From Hydractinia symbiolongicarpus (taxonomy: Eukaryota; Cnidaria; Hydrozoa; Anthoathecata; Hydractiniidae), in contig NC_079884.1 in assembly GCF_029227915.1 (NCBI RefSeq), positions 25,792,001-25,856,000 of the forward strand: DNA of 64,000 nt, read 5' to 3'. Positions 23,501 through 34,665 of this stretch are shown one piece after another (position 1 is the stretch's first letter; every line of letters begins with the position of its first letter). The notes under the pieces are model-generated. The model did no database searches. It worked only from the letters and a program-made list of their open reading frames with translations, and was not told the DNA's origin. A program made the position numbers and the translations under genes.

Positions 23501-23796
23501 TTTCCATTTCTTTTATACTACAAAGTGTCTATGTTATACAAAGAACAATTTTAGTCATGTATATACAATATATAAGCATATAAAAGCTCTTGCCACATAC
23601 GACAAACAATAAGAAACAAACAGACATTAGGAGGCCTGGAACCTAGTTTATGAAACAAGAAAACCAACCAGCTCTGCATGCACGGTATATGGAATGACAA
23701 AGTAGTACTTGTCCTTAATTCAGCCAACACAAACGCACACAAAAGCTTTTGTAAAAAAAAAAGCCACTTAAAAAAACTAAGTCTCACATTATAGAG

Positions 23797-24001
23797 ACAA
23801 TCATGTTCATAATAGTTTTGGAAAAACCACTTTCCCCCTCCCCCCACTCTTCAGTGTTGGTTGGAGGTCTTTTCCAGAGTCGCCGGCAGTATTTTGGGGC
23901 ACAAATCAACACAAAATCAACACTGACTGTAGGGGGAGAGGGGGGAAACTCTGAAAAAAGCCTCAAAAGCCGTTTTTTCAATAATTTATGAACATGATTG
24001 T
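23797..24001. mobile_element. MITE with long imperfect TIRs, copy 2
   Basis: Second copy of the 22994-23195 element, same orientation, with only a few differences (for example TGTAGGGGGAGAGGGG against TGTTGGGGGAGGGG). The high similarity suggests recent activity or a local duplication. Confidence 0.8.
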
Positions 24002-24120
24002 AGTTATAGCTCAGCAAAACCTGAATAACTGCACGTATATCCCGAGTAAATTAAAAAATTTCCTTCTTTCATTTCTTTTCTTATAGTTACCTCTTTTTTT
24101 GAAACATTTGTTTGTAAAAT

Positions 24121-24255
24121 TTTTTGAATTGATTTGCATTATTGTTTGTTGCAGTAGGAAACTAATTACACACCATGTTGTTCTTCCATTTGAACTACCA
24201 CCTTTTAAAGATGGATTGGATTCGAACCAATAACTTTCATGGTTTTACAACAATG
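24121..24255 (-). repeat. tRNA-derived SINE fragment (copy 2)
   Basis: Copy of 18484-18623, with the same T-arm word ATTGGTTCGAATCCAAT (minus strand) at 24215-24231. 5'-truncated. Confidence 0.65.
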
Positions 24256-24914
24256 GAAATATTTTTTAAATAACATAACACAGAAATACAAAAGGTCACA
24301 CATAGTATCAGTATTTACACAAAACTAATTTTGTTACCAGAAAACTTCCTTATCCCACTCTTCCAAGAATCATTTTCATCAAAGTTTTTTTTGGTTTTAC
24401 CTGCATTAGAAATACAAAAAAAAAACAAAAAAAACAGTAAAGAAGCAAAAATTACCACCAAATTGATTAACATAAAAAGCAAAGTATAAATTAGAACAGA
24501 AAAATCCCGAGAAGAGTTGTGAACAAAAAACATCGCGCATCATCATTAAATTAAAACAACAAAAATTTATCTAGTTTTTAAAATCATTACACTGTAAAAC
24601 TAACTCCACCACTCCACGATTGTTATAAATTAAAACAGGGTGTAAAAGTTTCAGAAATTGCTTATTCAATTTTTCAGCATAAGTCGCAATAAAGCCTTGA
24701 GGTAGGAAATTAGCTGACTGAAGAGAGGGATATAATTCAACTTAGGGGTATTTCAACTGGCCATATTACCTGTACATATAACATGTCCCTCCTGAAAGTC
24801 AATATACTGAATAAAAATTTGACTACTTATTTGAATAATTATGGTACCAAGTTAGCAGTATCTCTACACTGTCTCAGTTTAACAAGGATTGTACAGATTT
24901 CAGACATGTCTAGC
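24256..24914. other. AT-rich stretch, nothing recognised
   Basis: No exon or repeat supported. Confidence 0.5.
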
Positions 24915-26386
24915 CTAGTTAAAGGGGAACTCCAGTAAAAATCACTTTTCTTTTTTTTGTTTGTTTTATACGTACTCAGAAAAGCATAAGAAATCAAAAA
25001 AAACTTACTTTACTTGTTTTTCTTATTTAAAATTGTTGTACAAGCCTTCGCATATTCAATTTTTTTCTCATAAAAAACAGACAGGCGCGATTTCATTTCG
25101 GACTGGACCCGATTATAAATAATGACATCACATCGTGCAGAAAGTTTAAGCAAGCGCATGTTAAGACCTATAAATACAGCTTACATTAAATCGCTTTTTG
25201 TATGTAATTTACGTTTAAATCTTTAAAAAATGGTTAGTTGCTCTGTGTTTCTATGTACCGATCGATCAGAGAAGTGTAAAGAAGTAAGTTTTCACAGAAT
25301 CCCGTCTGTGAAAAAGAAAGAACTCAAAAACGGCTAAACAAAATACGTCGTGCAGGTGATCTACCAAGCTATCAAAGTTTTTATATTTGGTTGGTGCACT
25401 TCACAGATAGTTCTTTTAAAAGATATCTGCAGGAAATAAACTTCCATATTAAGATACTCTGCCACTTTGTAAAAATGCCATTTTAGCTAGTGAACGCGAT
25501 TAAAGTTTCTCATTTCTTCTCATCTCAATATTTGTACTTATATCCACAGAACTCAACCAAATAGCGTTTTGTACATTTTTATATTAAATAAGAGAACATT
25601 ATACGAATTTCCAATACAAACACTGACAAAAAGCTTTCTAGTTACACATGTATCTTTTGTAGCACTCAAGTTTCTATTCTTTGTTTTTCAAAAAAGAAGC
25701 TTTTTTGATGGAAGGACATGCCAAGTATTTTCAGGGGGTAAATGTACCCATTTTCTTCAATCTTTGTAACTTTATAACGGCTGCATGTAATGCTGATAAT
25801 GCAGTTTCTAAAACAGCTTTGTCAAAACAACCACTTGTAAGTCAGTAGCTTCTGCAACACATTTATGACCTACCATAATCATAAGATTGATTTTTTTTTA
25901 TACAATAATAATACCCCGTTTTACCAACTTATCTAGACCTGAACATTATTTGATTTTATATCACGCATTTCAATGGTCCTCCATCACGGAGAAAATTTCA
26001 ACGTTACATAAAATTTGTTTACATTTGTGCGCAAAAAAAGCGCGTGCAGAGGAAAAATATTGCTGAACTGTAAAAAAAATAAATTGGCTTGTAAAGTATG
26101 AAAGATTTTTTAATGAAGCAAATGATAAAGTTTTTTGACGAAAAGAATGTTAAAAAAAGCGATTAAGTATATTTATTTCTTAAAAAAAAAAAATATTTTG
26201 CTAAGAACGTTGCTTGAGCCAGTAAAAGACACCTCATCACTTTGCATCATTATTAATTTCTCCCTTGTGAGACAGAAGAGGTTCGAAGTCGTGTGGCTGT
26301 AGCTTTGTAAAGTCTTTTTCATGAAGAGAATTATCCGATTCTATTTTTTAAATATTTTTTTTTCACTGGAGTGCTCCTTTAACTAA
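24915..26386. mobile_element. THAP-bearing DNA transposon remnant, about 1.47 kb
   Basis: Ends are imperfect TIRs: CTAGTTAAAGGGGAACTCCA on the left and the inverse of TTAGTTAAAGGAGCACTCCA on the right. It encloses a decayed THAP zinc-finger frame at 25230. THAP fingers are the DNA-binding domain of P-element-type transposases, so a P-like element is the best guess. No catalytic domain was recognised and no target duplication found. Confidence 0.65.
25230..25411 (+). pseudogene. THAP zinc-finger domain, frameshifted
   Basis: ATG at 25230 opens MVSCSVFLCTDRS, matching the M-V-x-C-x4-C start of THAP domains, followed by EVSFHRIPSVKKK (the family's SFHR-P motif). A frameshift near 25325 moves the rest to another frame, which gives KRLNKIRR and WLVHFTD, where the family expects C-S-x-H-F; the third zinc cysteine is lost. 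It is thus a broken THAP domain of about 60 residues, part of the transposon remnant around it. Confidence 0.65.
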
Positions 26387-28180
26387 GTTTTCTTTGAGGT
26401 ATTAAAATTGAGTTTTTTATATAATAATTTTTCAGTGCAACCCGAATTAAAATCAAACAATATGCATAAAGCCAGCATGGCCACATCTAACATTAAAGAA
26501 GAAAAGATTTCCCAATAATGATCACGTGAGCAAAGAACAATAGAAGTTCTTGCCTTAAAGTATTGTCCAAATTTCTTTCATACAAGACAAAAAATATCTT
26601 CGGATCAATTGTATTTCAAGTGGCAAAAAGTATTCCTACTACTAAAGTGAACACACAGCACTATTTGTCTTTCTTTAAAAAATAAGCTTACTCAAAATAA
26701 TTAACAAAATTAGTTCAGGCTACAGAAATATAATTATATGCTTAACTCAGATATCTTTGAATAGATGACGTACACTGTCTCTTTTTTTCAAAAATAAATA
26801 TAAATGTGCCAGCTCTTTCAGAACATGTATTCAGTATGGAATTAGCTGCATTTCATGTTATATTTAAAAAAATATTCTCTTTATATAAAAAATCAACCCT
26901 GGCCTACTTTTCCACCACATCAGATTTTAAAAACTAACGTTTTCCTCAAAAAATTATTTTTTAATCTTTTTATAAAATTATTATTCAGCAGATAATTGAA
27001 AAAAACAACAACACCAATTTAAACTTTTTAATAGGAAATTTCCACAGTTAATGTGTACCATTAATAGCATGGCTTTCCAATGAATGGCTGTAATAAGTAT
27101 TATGACAATCAACAGCGTAAGTTATTGTTGCCAGAAATTGTATACTGGAAAGAATCAATTTTTATATGTAAATTATACCTATTATCATCATTTTCCTCAA
27201 AAAGTTATTTTTTGGTCTTTAACAGCAGATCACTGAGAATTTACGGAACTAAAAATCTTGTGGTAACATTTTTAAAATTAAAAATCTTGATTTTGTAAAC
27301 ATTAAATGCACAAATCCTAACAAATTATAAATTTTTTTAAAATAAATTGGAATGATCATCTGTTTTAAAACATCAATGCACATGCATCTTGCCCACGAAA
27401 AAAAGAATTGTATGGAGCAAAAGATTGAAATGGAATTAGAGTTTAAAAAAGAATGTCTTTTAGTAAGGAACACAATCGTTACGAGAAAATATAACCTGCT
27501 GTGAAAAGATAATCTGCGGCCATGTTGAGGGGCGGATTGACACGGCAAACGAAATAGTAGATGATTGCAGTGAATACAACATCGTACGACATAGCCCTCC
27601 CTTTGTCATGTATTCCTGCAGTATATATTTGCTATAGGTTACTTCTACCGACAAAACAATGTGTTAATATATTTAACACTTTTAAACCATTCAATAAGTG
27701 AATACTAAAAATTAAAAAATTGGATGCGCAAATTCTCCAATATAGATTCATGTGTGTTGTTTTTTTCATGGAATTCCTGGTAAAATGTGCATATGTTATA
27801 CAGTGATAGTCTTGATCTCTAGTTCTGATTCACTGGTGGGACTGTCAAGATTGAGGCCCTGGACGCCTCTTCAATTTTAATCTTTAATAGATCCCAGTAT
27901 TGTCATACCATCAGTGAGTCAAACCTTTTGAGCCATCAAATTATTTTTATAGATATTTTCTGATACCTCAATATTTCAGCTTTCCTTTCAGGCTGCATCC
28001 TTTTCCATTTCTGAAAAGACAACCGATAGCCAATGATATATTGTAGTAATGTTGTGTATCGTAATAATTGAGATTTACTTTTAAAATTTCAGAATATAGG
28101 TCTATACTTCAAGTTTAAGTATTTTCCAGGTTATTTGAAACCCTGGTTTGTGTAAAGGAGGAAATCTCGAGGTTACTTGT
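26387..28180. other. AT-rich stretch, nothing coding recognised
   Basis: Two copies of the dispersed TTTCCTCAAAAAATTATT word (26941-26962, 27192-27213) lie here. Open frames are short and of AT-rich composition only. Confidence 0.5.
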
Positions 28181-28330
28181 GGGGCCATAGATTAGTGGTT
28201 ATAGCTCTTGTACTCTGACCGGGGCTCGATTCCTCTTGACGGAGATTAAACATGGGTGAGTGAATCTGAATGTTACCATAGCCCCGGTTTAATTGGTTAC
28301 CAGAAGTTCAGAATAAAAGAAGTGAAGTTT
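28181..28330 (+). repeat. tRNA-derived SINE with A and B boxes
   Basis: TAGATTAGTGG (28188-28198) fits the pol III A box and GGCTCGATTCC (28223-28233) the B box, 35 bases apart, as in tRNA-like SINE heads. The tRNA cloverleaf itself is not intact, so this is not called a tRNA gene. The 3' boundary is uncertain. Confidence 0.6.
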
Positions 28331-28583
28331 ATTCAAAAGAAATACCACAGCCCATTTATCTTTTATCATTCAGCACAGTGGGTGTTCTTTTTAACTTACT
28401 AATTACAGGCTTTTTATTAGTAGCTAGCTAAACATTGGCTTTATAGTAAAAATAAATATACAGCTACTTTACCACCGAAAGCCTTAATACAAGCTGGAAT
28501 TCAGAATTGACAGTTCTTTATGCATTTCAAGCCTTCAAAGAGTGGAAACACTTTGAACGATAGCTGGCATCCAAATTACATAA

Positions 28584-28940
28584 GGCGGACGTCACAAATA
28601 TCTGGTGTTAGAGTCATTTGAGCACCAAAAATAAAGTCGGTTGGTAGATCGGCGAATGATAACTCAAAATTTCGAAAAATTTTATCCAACCATCCAGCCA
28701 TTAACGCGCGCCATTAAATCACCGATGTTTAATGATAACTTTGGCACCTCCGGCAGTTTCCGCGTGAACACTTTTCACATTTTAAAGCGAAGCACAACAA
28801 TCGCTGCAATTGCTGTGGAGAGACAACAAGCGTATAATATTTTTTGTCATTTTAGTTTTTCCGACTCAGTATATCAAAAATTTCGATCAAAAAATTAGGG
28901 TCAGTCGGGTGACTCTAACCAAATATTTGTGACGTCCGCC
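28584..28940. mobile_element. Harbinger-like MITE, 357 bp, TAA target duplication
   Basis: TIRs GGCGGACGTCACAAATAT and the inverse at the right end; TAA lies on both sides (28581-28583, 28941-28943). TIR homology goes on with GTTAGAGTCA/TGACTCTAAC. A three-base TWA duplication is the mark of PIF/Harbinger. The open frame inside (28641-28898) has no recognisable product. Confidence 0.75.
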
Positions 28941-28960
28941 TAATCATTAATAAATAAATA

Positions 28961-29085
28961 CTGACCGGTTTTGATAACGTACTGTGAAATACAAAGCCTG
29001 GCTCAAAAGTACAGACCGAGCTTGTGAGGTCTGTGCCCCTGACAAATGGCTTTGTATTTTACAGGGCAGAATCAAAACCGGTCAG
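28961..29085. mobile_element. Palindromic MITE, 125 bp, TA duplication
   Basis: CTGACCGGTTTTGAT at the left and ATCAAAACCGGTCAG at the right, with a second inner pair (AAATACAAAGCC / GGCTTTGTATTT) and TA on both sides (28959-28960, 29086-29087). Nearly the whole element folds on itself. Confidence 0.75.
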
Positions 29086-29285
29086 TAGCCATTTTATAGC
29101 TGAAATCTATTCTCATCTTTAAAACAACAATCAAATTTTGCACATGATTAGATGGAATACCAATACATGGAATCACAGTCCTGATATTTACTTGCGCACG
29201 CATCTAAGTGATTATGTAATACCCGATGCGCACGCAGAAATGGAGGTAAAAATGTAAACAAACTAATCAGAAACAGTCAGGGATA

Positions 29286-29880
29286 ACCGCAAATTAGGCT
29301 ATCACGCCAAATTAGGCTAGTAGCTTAGTTAGGAGATTTTTCATAGACTATTTAGGCGAGTATCTCTTATTTAGGCGATTTGCTATCTTCTTTGTTAAAT
29401 ATAACGGAAACGACGTATAGTTGCGCCATGTTTTTTTGGCTATCCAGTGGCCTGTCAAGTCGTCTTTGGTCAAGTAAAATTTCATGTAATTTGCTTCGCG
29501 GAACTAAAAATTATACGTCAAAAGTCTTTGAATCGGCTAATTAGACGAGAAATAGTCTATTTAGGCTATGCGCCACCATGTTGAAAATATGCTCGCGGGA
29601 AATTTAGCCTTTGTTCAGAAGCAACCGTAGCCGTAAAACAAAGAAGCCGTATCACAGCGCATACGTTCTAAATCAAAACAAACTAAACGCTAATAATAAA
29701 GAAAAATATATTTGGACCATCAAAAAGGGGTTCTATAGAATATTTTTAGCTAATAAAATCATTGCGACTATGTAACAGAACAGCGATAGGCAGCAAAAAC
29801 CATGTTGATAGCCTAATTAGGAGAGATAAATCGCCTAAATAGGCTATCGTAGACTAATTAGACTATCATGCGCGCGCAGG
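29286..29880. repeat. Element with sense and antisense TTAGGC words
   Basis: At least eight words of the type AATTAGGCTA, TTTAGGCGA or AATTAGACTA lie in the left part, and their inverses (TAGCCTAATTAG, ATCGCCTAAATAGG) in the right part, so the segment is a loose foldback. Spacing is irregular, which excludes a telomeric array. Confidence 0.55.
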
Positions 29881-30044
29881 AAAAATACGGCACTATAATT
29901 GAGTGTATGGCAAATTTTAATCCACAACTACTTAAATTAGAATGTACAGTTCAAATTTTAAAGGGAGAAGAAAACGTTCGAAATTACGTTAAAAACGAAC
30001 CAACCAAAAAGGGTAATTGTTTCAGTTATTTTAAACCGACTTAC

Positions 30045-30294
30045 CCTTCCAAACACTCCAAGTCAGCTCTTCGTCTGAATCAAATGTCTTTTCGCATGTT
30101 ACGCAGAAGCAAATTGTATGTTCAGCAGTGGCTTTTACTTCTACTTTTTGCTCATGAGCAATCAGAGCTCTTACAGCCAACGTTCCATGTGATCCAGATG
30201 TTGGAAGCCCACGCCGGGAAAGGAAAAATTGAAGTTCAGCCATAGAAAGTTCTAAAAAATTCTGCAAACATTTAATATCTTTAACCGAAGCCAT
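30045..30294 (-). CDS. SAP-like domain first exon, mobile-element type
   Basis: ATG at 30294 (minus) opens MASVKDIKCLQNFLELSMA, followed by ELQFFLSRRGLPTSGSHG and TLAVRALIAHEQ: the helix-linker-helix of a SAP DNA-binding domain at residues of about 14-48. After CEKTFDSDEEL the frame reaches a strong donor (AAGG|GTAAGT) at 30044. Such SAP-like heads are common at the start of cnidarian mobile-element or viral-type recombinase proteins (YqaJ/SWIM class). No second exon was found to the left, where a repeat follows, so this is probably an orphan fragment. Confidence 0.4.
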
Positions 30295-30499
30295 CAAGCT
30301 CACTTGATTTAACTTTTTAGCTTTTTTAATTAATTTTTTTGTGTAAAATATACAAGAATTGATTAAAAATTAACTTGTATAAACAGAAAAACCACGCCAC
30401 CGCACCCTGCTAGCAGCGGTGTTGTATTTTGTCATAGTGATTACCTAGAATGCTTTGCGCAACCGTAAAAGATCTATTACGTCTACCCGTTAGTGATCG

Positions 30500-30600
30500 A
30501 TTAGGCCCCTGGGGGCTTATTTGTCAAAATGGGTTTTGGGGGACGGGGCTTAATTGGGAGGGGCGTGGCGGGGGGTTAAATGGGAGGGGACTTATAAAAT
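30500..30600 (+). repeat. G-rich cluster, quadruplex-prone
   Basis: Within 100 bases there are about eight runs of three to six G, such as GGGTTTTGGGGGACGGGG and GGGAGGGGCG, in an otherwise AT-rich window. The text has a repeated GGG(C/A)TTAATTGGGAGGGG flavour. Confidence 0.7.
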
Positions 30601-30845
30601 TATGCAAAAGTCTTAGTGTGCTAAAAAATAAAAACAACAATTTTAATAAACACAACATATATTTCTAAAAGTATAATAAAAACAAACACTAATCGATCTC
30701 AATATCACTATTGCCTTCTTCGTCCTCGTCTACGATCGTCTCTAAAGGAGTCGCATCAATCATTTTCTCCGGCATCTGGGATAAATGGGTTGTCTTCCGT
30801 CTCGTTTACCAGTTGTATTTGTTCATTGAGCATTGAGGGTATTTC

Positions 30846-31025
30846 GAACTCGTTGGGTGAGCGCAGAAGAACACAAGATGTGAAATTGAAAAGGAATATT
30901 TAGACGGGTCTCCTAAATTTGCTTCTTTGTATGTGATATTATGATGAACACTGGCAAATCAACGTTTATGCCTTGTTTATCTGCCAACTACACTTGATTT
31001 ACTGAGAAAAAGCTCTTTGTAGGAT
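30846..31025 (+). repeat. Partial third copy of the decamer element's flank
   Basis: Aligns in the same orientation with 31454-31640: CGTTGGGTGAGCGC, ACAAGATGTGAAATTG, GAATATTTAGACGGGTCTCC, TGATATTATGATGAACACTG. More diverged than the two main copies, and without an array. Confidence 0.7.
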
Positions 31026-31394
31026 GTAAACATATCCAAATTTAGTTTTGCTTCACCCAGTGAACGGCTATCATGAATTGCGTTTGAACATATAAACTAC
31101 ATTGAAAAGGCTTCATTTATTTTTTCCATGAAGACTTTTGTAGTGTTTTCGCAAATACTAAACACGGTAGAGCAATTTTAAAGTAACAATTTCTGTACTT
31201 GAAAATTATGAAGTATGGATGACATTACACACTGGTTGTTCACGTTCCAGCTCAAAGATAGAAATTTCGACTATTCTTTCATAAAACCGCAACTAGACAT
31301 TCAACAATCAAGAGCAAAATTAATATCCCCAAAGTAACTTGTGAGGAATTGACGATTGATGTATGAATACAAAGCATAATAGTGAACACTCATG

Positions 31395-34300
31395 GTATTT
31401 AGGACATACATTGCTTGTAATGTATTCTCTAAGGCTCAAACAAACGGATCATGTCTCGTTGGGTAAGCGCGGTAAAACACAGGATGTGAAATTGAAAATG
31501 AATATTTAGGCGTGTCTGCTAAATTTGTTTCTTTGTCTCTGATATTATGATGACCACTGGCGAATCGGCCATCATCCCTTGCTTATCTACCAACTACAAG
31601 TGATGTACTGATAAGAATCTCTTTGTGCGAAGATGTCACGATAATTTTTCGTTTGTATATAGTGCGAGACCATTATGAACGCCTCTTTACTACAGAGAAA
31701 TACACTCTACTACAGGCTACTACACTCTACTACAGAAAAATACGCTTTACTACAGAGAAATACATTCTACTACGCCCTACTACACGCTACTACACTCTAC
31801 TACAGGCTACTACACTCTACTACAAAGAAATACGCTTTACTACAGAGAAATACATTCTACTACGTTCTACTACAGGCTACTACATTCTACTACAAGCTAC
31901 TACACTCTACTACAAGCTACTACGCTCTACTACAGGCTACTACACTCTACTACAGAGAAATACGCTTTACTACAGAGAAATACATTCTACTACGCTCTAC
32001 TACAGGCTACTACACTCTACTACAAGCTACCACACTCTACTACAAGCTAGTACGCTCTACTACAAAGAAATACGCTTTACTACAGAGAAATACATTCTAC
32101 TACGCTCTACTACACGCTACTACACTCTACTACAAGCTACTACAGGCTGCTACACTCTACTACAGAGAAATACGCTTTACTACAGAGAAATACATTCTAC
32201 TACGCTCTACTACAGGCTACTACACTCTACTACAAGCTACCACACTCTACTACAAGCTAGTACGCTCTACTACAAAGAAATACGCTTTACTACAGAGAAA
32301 TACATTCTACTACGCTCTACTACACGCTACTACACTCTACTACAAGCTACTACAGGCTGCTACACTCTACTACAGAGAAATACGCTTTACTACAGAGAAA
32401 TACATTCTACTACGCTCTACTACACGCTACTACGCTCTACTACACGCTACTACGCTCTACTACAGAGAAATACGCTTTACTACAGAGATATACATTCTAC
32501 TACGCTCCACTACACGCTACTACACTCTACTACAAGCTACTACAGGCTACTACACTCTACTACAGAGAAATACGCTCTACTACGCTCTACGACACGCTAC
32601 TACACTCTACTACAGAGAAATTCGCTTTACTACAGAGAAATACGCTCTACTACAGAGAAATACGCTCTACTACACTCTACTACAAGCTACTACACGCTAC
32701 TACACTCTACTACAGAGAAATACGCTTTACTACAGAGAAATACATTCTACTAAGCTCTACTACACGCTACTACGCTCTACTACACGCTACTACACTCTAC
32801 TACAGAGAAATACGCTTTACTACAGAGAAATACATTCTACTACGCTCTACTACACGCTACTACACTCTACTACAAGCTACTACAGGCTGCTACACTCTAC
32901 TACAGAGAAATACGCTTTACTACAGAGAAATACATTCTACTACGCTCTACTACACGCTACTACGCTCTACTACACGCTACTACGCTCTACTACAGAGAAA
33001 TACGCTTTACTACAGAGAAATACATTCTACTACGCTCCACTACACGCTACTACACTCTACTACAAGCTACTACAGGCTACTACACTCTACTACAGAGAAA
33101 TACGCTCTACTACGCTCTACGACACGCTACTACACTCTACTACAGAGAAATTCGCTTTACTACAGAGAAATACGCTCTACTACAGAGAAGTACGCTCTAC
33201 TACACTCTACTACAAGCTACTACACGCTACTACACTCTACTACAGAGAAATACGCTTTACTACAGAGAAATACATTCTACTACGCTCTACTACACGCTAC
33301 TACACTCTACTACAAGCTACTACAGGCTACTACACTCTACTACAGAGAAATACGCTTTACTACAGAGAAATACATTCTACTACGCTCTACTACACGCTAC
33401 TACGCTCTACTACACGCTACTACACTCTACTACAGGGAAATTCGCTTTACTACAGAGAAATACGCTCTACTACAGAGAAATACATTCTACTACGCTCTAC
33501 TACACGCTACTACACTCTACTACAAGCTACTACAGGCTACTACACTCTACTACAGAGAAATACGCTTAACTACAGAGAAATACATTCTACTACGCTCTAC
33601 TACACGCTACTACGCTCTACTACACGCTACTACACTCTACTACAGAGAAATACGCTTTACTACAGAGAAATACATTCTACTACGCTCTACTACACGCTAC
33701 TACACTCTACTACAGGCTACTACAGGCTACTACACTCTACTACAGAGATATACGCTTTACTACAGAGAAATACATTCTACTACGCTCTACTACACGCTAC
33801 TACACTCTACTACAAGCTACTACACGCTACTACACTCTACTACAGAGAAATACGCTTTACTACAGAGAAATACATTCTACTACGCTCTACTACACGCTAC
33901 TACACTCTACTACAGGCTACTACAGGCTACTACACTCTACTACAGAGAAATACGCTTTACTACAGAGAAATACATTCTACTACGCTCTACTACACGCTAC
34001 TACACTCTACTACAAGCTACTACAGGCTACTACACTCTACTACAGAGAAATACGCTTTACTACAGAGAAATACATTCTACTACGCTCTACTACACGCTAC
34101 TACGCTCTACTACACGCTACTACACTCTACTACAGAGAAATACGCTTTACTACAGAGAAATACATTCTACTAAGCTCTACTACACGCTACTACGCTCTAC
34201 TGCAGGCTACTACACTCTACTACAGAGAAATACGCTTTACTACAGAGAAATACATTCTACTACGCTCTACTACACGCTACTACGCTCTACTACACGCTAC

Positions 34301-34665
34301 TACACTCTACTACAGAGAAATACGCTTTACTACAGAGAAATACATTCTACTACGCTCTACTACACGCTACTACACTCTACTACAGAGAAATACGCTTTAC
34401 TACAGAGAAATACATTCTACTACACTCTACTACAAGCTACTACACTCTACTACAAGCTACTACAGGCTACTACACTCTACTACAGAGAAATACGCTTTAC
34501 TACAGAGAAATACATTCTACTACGCTCTACTACAGGCTACTACACTTGTGCTTTATGGAGAATAGCACATCATTATCTCCACAAGGCTCGGGAACGTACA
34601 TAGGTCTAACACATGTTGAATACTATATCTCCTTTATATTCAGGAAGTAATACGTGGACGACTTA
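31395..34665 (+). mobile_element. Decamer-array element, copy 2
   Basis: Left flank (31395-31690) and right flank (34545-34665, ending CGTGGACGACTTACC) match copy 1 at 11240-13600 in reverse complement. The match stops abruptly after ACGACTTACC, which sets one end of the unit. It is longer than copy 1 because the array is longer (285 against 183 units). Confidence 0.75.
31691..34540. repeat. 10-bp-unit satellite array, 285 units in register
   Basis: An uninterrupted run of decamers TACACTCTAC, TACAAGCTAC, TACAGGCTAC, TACAGAGAAA, TACGCTTTAC, TACATTCTAC, TACGCTCTAC and TACACGCTAC. Common higher-order blocks are TACAGAGAAA-TACGCTTTAC-TACAGAGAAA-TACATTCTAC followed by four to six CTAC-ending units. 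Rare substitutions occur (TACGCCCTAC, TGCAGGCTAC, GACACGCTAC), but no indel breaks the register. Very long frames on the plus strand here are by-products of the absence of stop codons. Confidence 0.95.

Noticed and set aside
23803-24017. Small proteins in the 23.8-24.0 kb region
   Set aside because: The frames lie inside a MITE copy and are repeated in the second copy with disruptions.
28181-28260. True tRNA gene
   Set aside because: A and B boxes are present but the acceptor and anticodon stems do not form; better a SINE head.
31623-34173. Open frames of 376 and 832 codons on the plus strand
   Set aside because: Same cause as above: two overlapping frames of one 10-bp satellite.
31691-34540. 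CRISPR-like array
   Set aside because: There are no unique spacers, units are 10 bp, and the genome is an intron-bearing animal.
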